Assembly: GCA_014885115.2 (NCBI GenBank)
Contig: WKLE02002435.1
Location: 1 to 23,533, forward strand
Reading direction: 5' to 3'
Length of the DNA: 23,533 nt
Source of the DNA: Asterionellopsis glacialis
Taxonomy: Eukaryota > Bacillariophyta > Plagiogrammaphyceae > Rhaphoneidales > Asterionellopsidaceae
Every line of letters begins with the position of its first letter. The stretch's first letter is position 1. Shown in pieces: positions 10,753 to 20,445 of this stretch. The position numbers and the translations under genes were made by a program. The notes beneath the pieces were generated by a model. That model searched no databases. It had not been told where the DNA came from and was given only the letters and a program-made list of their open reading frames with translations.

Positions 10753-12207
10753 ACAAAAAATTAACAAAACAATCTTGAGCGAGCAGAGAAAAAGTAAAAA
10801 GGATTTTTTGGGGGGAGGAAATGTGTGGAGGAGTTATAGGTTTGCTTACTTTCCCATCTTGCACTATTAACTATACCTAGTTTTATAGAATAAGTTGGGA
10901 CTGCAATTGTGTATTTATTGGCTTCTTCATGTGGAGGTAAACACGGATATATGGTCGTGTGGTTTTGATGAAAAGGCTTGCATCATCATTCACACACATA
11001 CACGCACACGATTGTGTGTGTGTGTGTGTTCGAAGTGCATATAATGTATGTGAATGGTTCGTGGAGTAAGATCGATTGTTTTCTACCACCTTTCTTACTA
11101 TATATTTTATTATTAGAGATAGAGAGAAGTAATTTTGATTGAGTCATTGACGTATTAATATACTGCACTGTGGAGTATTCTTTTGTAGTATTGTAAACAA
11201 TTTTTTTAAGTGGAACTGCCTTGGCTTCTTCTTTGTTCTTCCTATCATATCAAATTATCAGAATTTGATTTTAAGGTTTGACCAAACGACTCAAGGCACA
11301 AAGATACTCACTTGGATGTTTTTTTCATTCTCTTCTTACTGTCTACCGTAAAGAGAAACACCATGAAAAACATTCCTCCGTTCATGTCTGTATCTTTCAA
11401 TAATTCGAGGAGGAGTGACGGTTTGAAGATTGGACGATGGAGGCAAACCAATTTTCATACGAGACAACAGTTTTATCAATGCCAAATCAGAACTTTCAAG
11501 AGGAACGTTTGACAAAAAAATATAGTTATAATGTCATCTGAAGGACATGTTCGAACCTATCTTTGTCCTGACCATGCACTACATAACTCCTAAGGTTGGG
11601 AATACTATCATAGGGCCTCTTCTTTTGTAACAAACGCAAAACAAATTTAATATTCCAAGGTGAGATAATCAGAAAGTACCAGGTACTTTGTGTTTTTTTT
11701 GGGGGGGGAGTGAGGTGGTTAGTATAGTGCACATGGTATTGTCAGTCTGCAATTGTTGGACAATGGCGACGCATGGCTCATTGTGGAGTGGGTTTGTAAA
11801 TCGAATAGGAAGGATCGGGGAGATAAAGCCATCTGTTGCATACCCACTGTAACGCGTACCACTACTTCAGTCTACAAGCATCTGCATAGATTGCAACACG
11901 AAACGCCAATTTCTCTAGCATCGCATAATCATGACCCCTTATTACTCACTGCAACAGAAAACTGCAAAACATTCAAGATTACGAGCTTTCATATAAAATA
12001 ACATACAACTAATGTGTGAAAAGATCGTATCAAACGTTTTTTACTAGTTTCTAGTATATACTCGTTTTTAAACTCTACTAACTCTCTTCTTCTAGAGAGG
12101 GACAAAGATTCAGAGAACCGACCCCTGATGAAAGGTACTTTAGTTGTTCTTTCTGTTTCTCCGTCAATTAATTTCACAATATTGCTTCCTTTTTTGTTTA
12201 AAAAAAA
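10753..12207. other. Spacer between convergent DLST and COX7a-like genes
   Basis: No supported gene is seen. The stretch holds the two 3' flanks. About 240 bases after the DLST stop there is an imperfect CA/TG inverted repeat (10991-11030) that could fold into a hairpin of about 15 bp. A 17-bp odd palindrome, AAAGTACCAGGTACTTT (11673-11689), repeats the core of the cluster at 3190-3396. It is followed by T8 and G10 runs at 11693-11710. Short frames at 11312-11512 and 11753-12001 lack ATG starts and look like chance. Confidence 0.6.
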
Positions 12208-12858
12208 TTAAATAGGCTTCTTTCCCTTTCCAGTGGCAAGACGGTAATGTCCAACGGTAGCTTGAACAAAACCAAAACCAACAAGAGCCAATCCAAAGAG
12301 AGCCATACCAACATCACCAGGCTGTTTGAGCCATGTAGGGTTTGATTCACCAAGACATGTTCCTCCAAGATTTTGAATCTTTTTCTTCTCCATGACCTAT
12401 GTAATGAAATCATATCAAATAGAGACCAAATACAACCATAGATTTGTAAGCGATGATTCAAGTAAAACACAAAAGAAGAAACTACGGAACGCATCATCAT
12501 CATTATTGAATCGCCGCATCCTCACTGCACTGTGCACCATTGTTCTAAGATTTTACCCTGTTTTGATTTTTAGAGTTCGTGTCTCGTACTGCGTGCTAAC
12601 TGATACAACCGGGTGCCCCTCACAACCCGAAAATTCCATCCTAGTACATAGCCACGTAGATCTGTACGCCGTCGGCTATGACAGGAGAAGTCCGCCCATG
12701 AACAAGGACACCGCCAGGAGAACCGCAAGAAACGTGTTGGTACGTACCTTATCAGGGTAGTTGGTCAAGTAATCAACGATTCCTCTCTTTTGCTGCTTTT
12801 GTGTGGTGTTGCGAGCCGCCACCATGGCGGTGCGGGTTGCTACACGTGATGCGATCAT
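12208..12858 (-). CDS. Small mitochondrial inner-membrane protein resembling cytochrome c oxidase subunit VIIa
   Basis: Exon 1 is 12858-12748 (37 codons), the intron is 12747-12397 (gtacgt...tag, phase 0) and exon 2 is 12396-12208, giving 99 residues. The first 27 residues are basic, rich in Ala, Thr and Arg and free of acids, as in a mitochondrial presequence. The join gives NYPDKVMEKKKIQ, followed by NPTWLKQPGD, a single membrane helix (about 70-88, MALFGLALVGFGFVQATVG) and a basic tail ending GKGKKPI. COX VIIa proteins share this order: an EK-x-K-x-Q segment, a P-x-x-LK stretch with a nearby Asp, then one helix. That resemblance is weak but consistent. An alternative is another single-helix respiratory-chain subunit. 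If the intron is not removed, exon 1 reads on into a different hydrophobic tail and stops at 12676. Confidence 0.62.
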
Positions 12859-13375
12859 CTCGACCTAGTCTATTTGGCGTTTCGCCCAAGCGATCTCTCG
12901 GACTACGCACAGAAGACGAGGCACCGATCTCGTTGAGTTGAATGCGAAGCACGGAAAAGCGCGAGAGTAGCTGGAAGAAGAGGTCTTGCTCGTGGTTTCG
13001 AACGAGGTATCCGTTCTAATCTTCCGTTACGCACGTACAGATGTACCTTGTAACTGTACTTAGTATAGAAAACCGTGGAAACGTACATGGGGTACGTACA
13101 ACATCATGACTTCGACAACTGCTCTCTTACAATGTTACTCCTAGGAAGTGCAGTATGTACCGCAGGACAGACACTTACTGGTAGGTTCAAAACGATATTC
13201 AATCTCGTGCTGGTGAGATCTACTTTGAATCTTCATCCTGAATCCTTTGTTTGGCCTGCGTTCCCATGTGCTTGGATACAAAAACCGTGTAGCTATTTTG
13301 ACCATGGTTTGGATAATTGACCATTGGAGTTGGAAAGTCATTGAATAAATTTGCGCCATGTAGCCCACAGTGTCG
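12859..13375. other. Upstream region of the COX7a-like gene, running into a repeat relic
   Basis: 12859-13060 should hold the promoter and 5' UTR of the minus-strand COX7a-like gene. GTAC-rich motifs cluster at 13036-13100. From about 13141 to 13380 the minus strand has long open stretches in two frames with protein-like composition, for example a frame ending at the tag complement 13220-13222 that contains FPTPMVNYPNHGQNSY. I do not recognise the protein. It abuts the CpG-depleted block and may be the 3' end of the same decayed element. Confidence 0.4.
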
Positions 13376-14629
13376 GGCTGGGTTTACATTGATTCAGGTT
13401 ATATAAGAATATGTGATACTGTAAGAATTTTCCAAAAGTGCCTTGCAAGAGGGAGGCATTGAATGTGAGACCATGGGGTTTGATAACATCAGATAGTGTA
13501 ATCATCTGAAGATAGATTCAACACAAGTTGATTTGTTTGAGTTGCATGTCAGCAAACTGTAGACAAGAAGCCTCATCAAGGATGTATTTATTACCAATAC
13601 ATTGAGGTGGTGGTAGAATATATGAATCATCTAACTCAATGGTCATGTTACATGGTAATAGATCATTTTATAATAGTTGTATCCAACAACCTTCTATATG
13701 TGGTGTTTGTTAGAAGGGTTACTGGAGAATTGGTAATCAAGTACCTGATTGATATGGAGAGACCAAACCACTACTATACGTAGAAGTGGTGCTGCCACCT
13801 TGGTGACTGAATGTCAACATCATAAGAAAATTTGGAATAGAACAAAAGCATATTTTGGTGTGCATTTTGCAAAATGTCAGTCTACCACAATGTGTTAAGC
13901 AAAAATATCAGTACAGCAGTGGAGCATGGCAATGAAATCCATATTTTGCAATGATAGAACTTTGAGCTCATATCCTGATGAATGTTACTAACTAGTTATT
14001 TCAGATGAGTCAACATTGTAGATGCAAATGCATAAGTCATGGTGCTAGGAAAATAAATTTGCATTGCACTTGTCAGGGCACTGGAATAGATTTAACAGCA
14101 TGTTTGAATTTTGAAGCTTTCCCATATAAGTATTTCACATGAGTGGGATTGCCAGTGACTTATGATTTGTAATATCCTAAAGTTTTGCAAAACTCAAAAT
14201 ACATAGCATTAGTTTACAGTTATGACTTGGGTGCAGTCATGATTAACAAGTTGAAGTGGGGATTCAAAGGTACAGTGGAATAAAAAAGGTTGACCTTATT
14301 CTACCACAGAAAAAAATTTACCAGGTCTGATGGGGATATGGCCAGAACAAGAAATTATTTCTGTCCCATCCATGTAATTCACCACAACACTGTAGAAAGT
14401 TCAAAGGAGCTGAAACAATATGGAACAATAGGAATGATAATGGTGAAAATAATGGCTGAATTCAACACAACAATCAATAATGTGATGAATATGATAGATA
14501 TATACATAATGAGAGATTATAACCATTAGAGTAAGAAAGTATTGGTAAAGCTTATCAAAATCTTCAAAGAATTGGAATACAAGGTGTTTTTCTGCCATGA
14601 ACAATTGTGCAGATCAACATGTGTTTTAC
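13376..14629 (-). mobile_element. CpG-depleted, decayed repeat; possible reverse-transcriptase-type element on the minus strand
   Basis: Across 1,254 bases I find one CpG (13779), and none at all in 13781-14629, while TG and CA are frequent. This is the footprint expected from long-term cytosine methylation and deamination of a transposable element. No intact frame survives. The minus strand keeps protein-like patches broken by stops. One, at about 13620-13380, contains INLC then IYLQMITLSDV, and later PSPTLWATWRKF. To me this resembles a segment of reverse-transcriptase-like proteins common in diatom genomes. Another patch, at about 14400-14290, has YMDGTEIISCSGHIPIRPGK, vaguely like an RNase H region. 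The order of these patches does not fit my expectation for such elements, so the class is uncertain. Confidence 0.45.
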
Positions 14630-15309
14630 CGTGGTGGGATTTCACGGTGATGAAACCTGATGAACCCACCTCTACAGGCGGCAGTTCTTGACAACAATTG
14701 GACTTTTTCCATCAAAATTTGATGTGGATGTTGAGTTTTATTGATAAGGAAAAACACTTTGAATTTGTATGTAATAATGGAGGGTTGTTTGATATTCATT
14801 TTCAATATACAACACAAAATTCAGGGGATTTGAAGCAAACTTGCGTCCCAAAACAGAAATCCGGTTTAAAAAAAACAATGAGAATTTAAATCTGTCTGTA
14901 TGTGATCCGTCGTTGAGATCAGAGGACAGACGCAATAGTACGTACGGTATGTACCGGTATTTACGAAATCATAATATTATTATTGATCTTGAACTACTTA
15001 CTATTGTCCTGCGTACTTTTATGAGCTGTATCCTTTGGACTGTGCTCACTGACTGACCGTGCATGGATTTCTTTTTACCGAACCGTAATACCACTACCGT
15101 ACCACAGGTAGGACTACATGCACGGGACATGCATGTACGCATATTTCACGTCATATCGCTATCAGATCAATCATCATCATCTTCAATCCACATCATCCTC
15201 CACCCTTGTCTGTCCACCCCAGCATATCTCCCCATCACAAAATAGATTCTTTCCATCTAAAAAATATCATACACAGATCTTGCGCGACGACAAAAACAAC
15301 GACGACACC
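14630..15309. other. Upstream region of the ornithine carbamoyltransferase gene
   Basis: No gene is supported. Normal CpG content returns at 14630, giving a sharp edge to the depleted repeat on its left. GTAC and ACCGGT-type palindromes cluster at 14938-14965 and 15090-15140. A pyrimidine-rich tract with CATCAT repeats (15165-15240) lies just upstream of the start and probably belongs to the 5' UTR or core promoter of the following gene. Confidence 0.5.
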
Positions 15310-16650
15310 ATGATGTTTTCTCGCTTAGCTACAAGCCGCGTGGCAGCAACTTCGTTTGCTATGTCATCAAAACGATTCTTATCTTCTCAAGCACCCCTGT
15401 CGTCAATGCTTTCAGGTTTGGCTGGAAGACATTTTCTTTCCATTGATGAACTCAGGTAAGAAAGATTTTTCATGGTGATGACACTTCGGTTCGCATCGTC
15501 ATCTGATCTGTCCGTCAGTAGGTTGTACGTATAATTTGTACCGAAGGAAAAATTTGAAATTTCATCCAGTTTGGCGGAAGTTGTCAGAGGAAAGATATAC
15601 CGAAATAACACAGCATTTGCAATTGCATCGCGTTTAATGATGGCAACATTCACATATGTAACCCTGTCTCTCACGTTCACGTGCTTGCTTTTTCATAAAT
15701 TGATCTCCCCATGATATTGCACACACCAAAATAGCAATGAAGAACTTCGTGGATTGTTGGATTTGTCCAAACAATACAAGGCGACATATGGTCGTGATGC
15801 CACAATCTCACCATTGGAAGCACCTAAACCATTGACAGGAAAATCTGTGAGTATGATTTTCCAAAAGCGCTCCACACGGACACGTGTGTCGACTGAAACT
15901 GGTATGGGTTTGTTAGGTGGACAAGCCTTGTTTTTAGGTCCATCTGATATTCAATTAGGTGTCAATGAGTCCATGAAAGATACATCTCTTGTACTTTCTA
16001 GATTCAATTCTATTATTTTGGCACGTGTCTTTTCACACAATGATATTCTCGAATTATCAGAGCATGCTACTGTCCCAGTCATCAACGCCTTGTCTGACTT
16101 GCATCACCCCCTACAAACCTTGGCTGATTTAATGGCATTGGAGGATCATTTTGGTACTGAAGAAACCAAAGGTAAAACACTGGCATGGGTAGGTGACGGC
16201 AATAATGTTTTACATGATCTGATGTTGGGTTGTGCAAAACTTGGTATGAATGTTCGTATTGCCACTCCTACTGGATATGAACCCAATCCAACCATTATGG
16301 AAAAAACCAAGGCATTGGCAACTGAAAATGGTACAAAGGATATCTTTACCACGACAGATGCATCGGAAGCTGTACAGGGCGCCGATGTTGTTGTGACTGA
16401 TACATGGGTATCCATGGGACAAGAAGATGAGTATGAGCAGCGTTTGAAAGAATTTGATGGATATCAAGTGAATTCAGACTTGATGGCCAAGGCCAATGAT
16501 GGTGCTGTCTTTTTGCATTGCCTACCACGTCATCCAGAAGAAGTGACCGATGAAGTTATTTATTCGCCACAATCACTCATCTTACCTGAAGCTGAAAATC
16601 GCATGTGGACAGTCATGGCTGTTATGGCAGCACAACTTGGAAGACTTTAA
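15310..16650 (+). CDS. OTC: Ornithine carbamoyltransferase, mitochondrial
   Basis: Exon 1 is 15310-15455, the intron is 15456-15734 (gtaaga...tag, phase 2) and exon 2 is 15735-16650, giving 353 residues. The first 40 residues are rich in Ser, Ala and Arg with only basic charges and fit a mitochondrial presequence. The mature enzyme starts near HFLSIDELSNEEL. The carbamoyl-phosphate site STRTR is at 95-99 and HPLQ at 173-176. The ornithine-binding region is GDGNN (202-206) with the SMG loop in DTWVSMG (275-277). The HCLP motif carries Cys311. All diagnostic residues are present, and the SMG loop separates it from aspartate carbamoyltransferase. It makes citrulline from ornithine and carbamoyl phosphate. 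Diatoms run a mitochondrial ornithine-urea cycle, which fits the targeting peptide. ATG codons occur at 15310 and 15313. Confidence 0.96.
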
Positions 16651-17671
16651 AAGGGAAAGAAGGAAAGAAGGAGAGGTCCAAGAAAGGTGGACGACAGAGG
16701 AAAGAAAGTTAGTAGTGATCGTTTCTAAAATCAAAGGATATGAAGAGTATAAAAATAATCTAGGTGATGATATGTTATGTGAAATCCATTATGAATGTAA
16801 GCTTGAAGTATTGTTGGTGACTAACAGGTACTCTTCCAAGGAACAGTGGTAGTTAAGTAGCAGTATACGTAGCAGGGGAAGATACAGTGGCGAAAACACA
16901 ATGCACAAGAATGATTATTTTTTTGGCAATATGTTTTCCTGACTATATATTTCATATTATGTTAGCGAATATTTTTAAATGAAAAAAGGTTTATCGTACG
17001 TTTTACATCTAAATGCGAGGCACATTTTTTTCGGCTTTTTGCACCTCTCCAATGGACGGTAGCAACAACAACATTTGGTAATCACCAAGGGTGTGACTGG
17101 TCTATAATCATAGACTGTCGTTTTAGTTGCATGTTTCTTCAATATTACTTGTGTTTCATTTGATACTTTCACAAAAATAAGAAATCATCCTTTGATGTTT
17201 GTTGCATTTATCTGTGGTGTCCTTTTCGAACCTCCTTTGATAGTAAGTAGCTTTTTTGTTATTGTGGGGAATCGTCAAAGTATCAACAAAAAGTGATGAT
17301 GATGTACTGCAAACAAACAGGGCTAGAGTGCCCCCCTGCTCGTTGATACACCATGATGTAACAAAATGACTTCACAAAGTGAACACATTTTTGCAATACT
17401 TTAAGATAATGGTTGCAAAGACGGCATAAAGATATTACACGTAATCGTTGTCTTACATAAAGATAACGTCAAGATATTTTGTGTACCACCAATCATACCA
17501 ATTTTAGTTTATAAATCAATCATTTCTAGGTGTTTACCTATATTCTTTTCATCTCAAGATGAATATTTCCTCTTACCTTGCTCTTCTCTTTTTTTCTCTT
17601 TCTTTTTTAAAATGGTGGCTACTTGCTCTATCTCAATATTTGTGTTTGTTTCTGGCTTGCTTGGTTTAATT
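16651..17671. other. Spacer between convergent OTC and PDX1 genes
   Basis: The first 20-60 bases after the OTC stop are purine-rich (GGAAAGAAGGAAAG type), and the last 100 before the PDX1 stop are pyrimidine-rich on the plus strand. Both gene ends are therefore purine-rich on their own coding strands, as expected for 3' UTRs. Nothing else is supported. A minus-strand frame at 16975-17172 begins with GTG and matches nothing I recognise. No tRNA fold was found around the GGTTCGAA at about 17229 (minus strand). Confidence 0.6.
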
Positions 17672-19243
17672 TTAATTGGCCCAAGAACTTCCGTAAATTT
17701 GAGTTTCAGTATGTCCACTTAATTCCTTCTTGGGTGGGACTTTGCCTTCGTAGCTGAATTCACCACCTTCACGATCCCTAAAGTTGACAGGGTCACCCTT
17801 AATATCAGAAATACCAACCATGGCAGGTCCTAATCCAGTAGAAACCTCCATCAATACCTTGGGATCCTTGTAATGAGTGACAGCTCGTACAATAGCAGCG
17901 GCACGTGCTTCGGGATTATGACTTTTGAAGATACCGGATCCAACAAAGACACCATCCATACCCAATTGCATCATAAGTGCTGCATCAGCAGGTGTGGCGA
18001 CACCACCGGCGGCGAAGTTTACAACGGGAAGTTTGCCATGCTCTGCAACGTACTTGACAAGTTCGTAAGGAGCTCGTAGTTCCTTGGCGGCAACGAATAA
18101 TTCATCCTTGGACAAGGCAGCCAACTTTTTAATTTCACCTTGGACGGTACGTGCGTGACGGACAGCTTCTACAATGTTACCAGTACCGGCTTCACCCTTG
18201 GTACGGAGCATACAGGCACCTTCAGCGACACGTCGTAGGGCTTCACCAAGGTTGCGGCATCCACAGACAAAGGGTACACTAAATTGTGTCTTGTCAGTGT
18301 GGTGAACATCATCTGCCATGGTCAATACCTCACTTTCATCAATGTAATCTACCTCACAGGCTTCTAGAATTTGTGCCTCGACAAAGTGACCAATACGTGA
18401 CTTGGCCATGACAGGAATAGTTACGGCATTTTTAATTTCCAAAATAAGTGCTGGGTCACTCATACGTGCAACACCACCATCACGACGAATATCGGCAGGG
18501 ATACGTTCCAAGGCCATGACAGCTACGGCACCAGCAGCTTCAGCAACCTTGGCTTGTTCAACATTCATGACATCCATCTACAATTAATAGAATAAACATA
18601 TATAAAAGAGTATTGCAATCGTGAGTTTGGTTTGGTGATTCAAGGTGGGGAAAAAAAGGCTCATTCATTTTTTTTTCTTTTTAAACAGGAAACCTGTCGT
18701 GAGGAAAAGATGTGTCCATTCACCAAGGAACAGGACAAAACTAGGGGGGCGAAACACAACCAACACCAACTACAACATCTTTAGATAGAGTTTCCCATCT
18801 TGCGTTATAAAAGTCATTTCGACGAATTTCTTTTTGTCGTATCCTATTCACAAACTGCAAACTTTTCCAAAAGAAGTTTGGTTTGGTTTTGGTTTAGTTT
18901 TTGCCCCCCTCCAAACGACAAAACAGAATCAATCTGATTCTTCTTTGGCAGTGTGACATCATCATTGAAAAAATTAGTACACAAATTTCTACTAGTGACG
19001 TCAGCAATAGGTTCTGAGTTTGGTGGATTCCGAGAACACCGTCCAAGAAAAAAAAAAATCTCTGCATGGGGGGATGCATGCCCCTTGGCAGACAGAGATG
19101 CCTTTTTCCGTCGTCGAAACGAATGTCAAGTAACTTACAATGACACCACCCTTGAGCATTTGTGCTAATCCTTGTTTGACAGTATCGGTACCGATCTTGG
19201 GGATAGTACCATTACCATTTCCATTTCCATTTGTTCCTGTCAT
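17672..19243 (-). CDS. PDX1: Pyridoxal 5'-phosphate synthase, PdxS/SNZ-type subunit
   Basis: Exon 1 is 19243-19139 (35 codons), the intron is 19138-18578 (gtaagt...tag, phase 0, 561 bp) and exon 2 is 18577-17672, giving 336 residues. The first residues are a TGTNGNGNGNG repeat, followed by [17 protein letters not shown]. This joins to [10 protein letters not shown], the conserved start of the (beta/alpha)8 barrel. Key residues are Asp37 in IMDV, Lys94 in MAKSRIGH (ribose 5-phosphate Schiff base) and Lys162 in [17 protein letters not shown] (second lysine of the lysine relay). The barrel ends with the phosphate-binding GGVATPADA and FVGSGIFKS segments. The enzyme builds PLP from ribose 5-phosphate, glyceraldehyde 3-phosphate and ammonia supplied by PDX2, which is not in this window. 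No organelle presequence is evident, so a cytosolic location is likely. Confidence 0.97.
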
Positions 19244-19860
19244 TTTGATTTGATTTTGGGCTTTTTACGATTGATGATCTGCTTGTGCGATATAACAGAA
19301 AAAACAAAAAAAAGATGGGATGATGATGTGTGAGCTCGTGTATGAGAGTAGTTTTGTCGTAGAGAGTGTTCGAGAAAGAAAGATTCTCCGGGGTGGGTGG
19401 GGCGCACAGTAGGACAACGAAGATCCACCCATCGTATCTCGTAGTCCCGTGTCGTGTCTTTCTCTGAGCAAGCCACCCGGGAGAAAGGAGACTTGGATGG
19501 TGGTCGGGGGAGTCTTGTGTACAAATCAGTACATTTGGTACAGTCGAAGAAAACAAGGTGTACGAATTGGTAAATAATCTTTTAGAATATTTTTTTACAA
19601 ATACCCAAGGAAGTGTACAAGACTGTTAAGTATATACTTTGAGTCCGAATATAATACACTCCTCAAAGTTTCAAAGGTATGAAAACTATAAATTTTCAAT
19701 AAATGGTAACCCTTTTTTGCTGACGTTAGCAGCTTTCTGCAGTAGCATGTCTTGCCTTGCTTGGGTGAGTCAGTCAATCTTCGGGGTTTCTCTCTACAGT
19801 ATCTGTCTCTTCCCCGAGGGATGAGATTAGTCATTCAGAAAGAACATCCTTTTTTGTGCA

Positions 19861-19904
19861 AGACTAGACTAGACTAGACTAGACTAGTCTCTACTCTGGT
19901 AGAG
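19861..19904. repeat. (AGACT)5 tandem array ending in palindrome and small hairpin
   Basis: Five perfect AGACT units (19861-19885) are followed by AGTCT, so the junction AGACTAGTCT (19881-19890) is a perfect palindrome. The next bases form CTCTAC-TCTG-GTAGAG (19889-19904), a six-pair stem with a four-base loop. It lies about 620 bases upstream of the PDX1 start. Its function is unknown, and simple replication slippage is the default explanation. Confidence 0.85.
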
Positions 19905-20125
19905 GTCTATTATTTTATAATATTGTATTACAGTATTGTCCTCTCTAAAAAATGTCACTCAAGGATGTATGGTCGTCTCATATTTTTTTAAAAATCAATC
20001 GTAGAGACTTGTGTAAAGTTCCACAAGTAACCTTTGGAAGGTACGTGTCTTTTCCCTCTCTGACTCACACTATCATCTATCCTATTCTGTGTCTCTTTTG
20101 CATACTGTCTCTTTCTTTTTTAAAT

Positions 20126-20168
20126 ATAACTCTCTCTCGATAGAGCGAGAAGAGAGAGAGAGAGTTAT
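20126..20168. repeat. Perfect 13-bp inverted repeat, CT/GA-rich hairpin
   Basis: ATAACTCTCTCTC (20126-20138) is exactly complementary to GAGAGAGAGTTAT (20156-20168) across a 17-base loop. The surrounding GA run allows register slippage. It sits about 280 bases beyond the COX11 stop on the transcribed side, so it could be a 3' UTR or termination-linked structure, but this is inference. Confidence 0.8.
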
Positions 20169-20445
20169 TAACTCTATAATTGGTGTAAAGAAAATTATTG
20201 TGGAAAGCATGTAGTCTCTGAAAGAGCAACGAAAAAAAAACACACAACAACAAGAACAAGAACAACATGACATTATGTATGATATCTAAGGATTAGTTTT
20301 GCTCCATTCATCTTTTTATTTTATTGTTTGCCTTTCAGAACTGATTAATTTATGGATTGGCTCATTGTTTGACTGATTGACTATTTGTGCATCTGTAAAT
20401 TGATATCACAAAAAGTCTTGTATTCCACATTATTCATCTCTAGAT

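Larger units (their letters stand above)
19244..20445. other. Spacer: PDX1 upstream region and COX11 3' flank, with repeats
   Basis: 19244-19560 is the probable promoter and 5' UTR of PDX1 on the minus strand. An 'AGACT' pentanucleotide array (19861-19885) and a GA-rich perfect inverted repeat (20126-20168) lie in the middle and are listed separately. A GCTGACGTTAGC motif containing a TGACGT core is at 19719-19730. The minus-strand frames at 20077-20273 arise from the low-complexity tract and show no conserved features. No gene is supported. Confidence 0.6.

Noticed and set aside
17215..17260. GGTTCGAA on the minus strand, resembling a tRNA T-loop
   Set aside because: The flanking bases do not pair as a T stem and no acceptor or anticodon stem can be drawn. 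The same holds for the similar motif near 11549.
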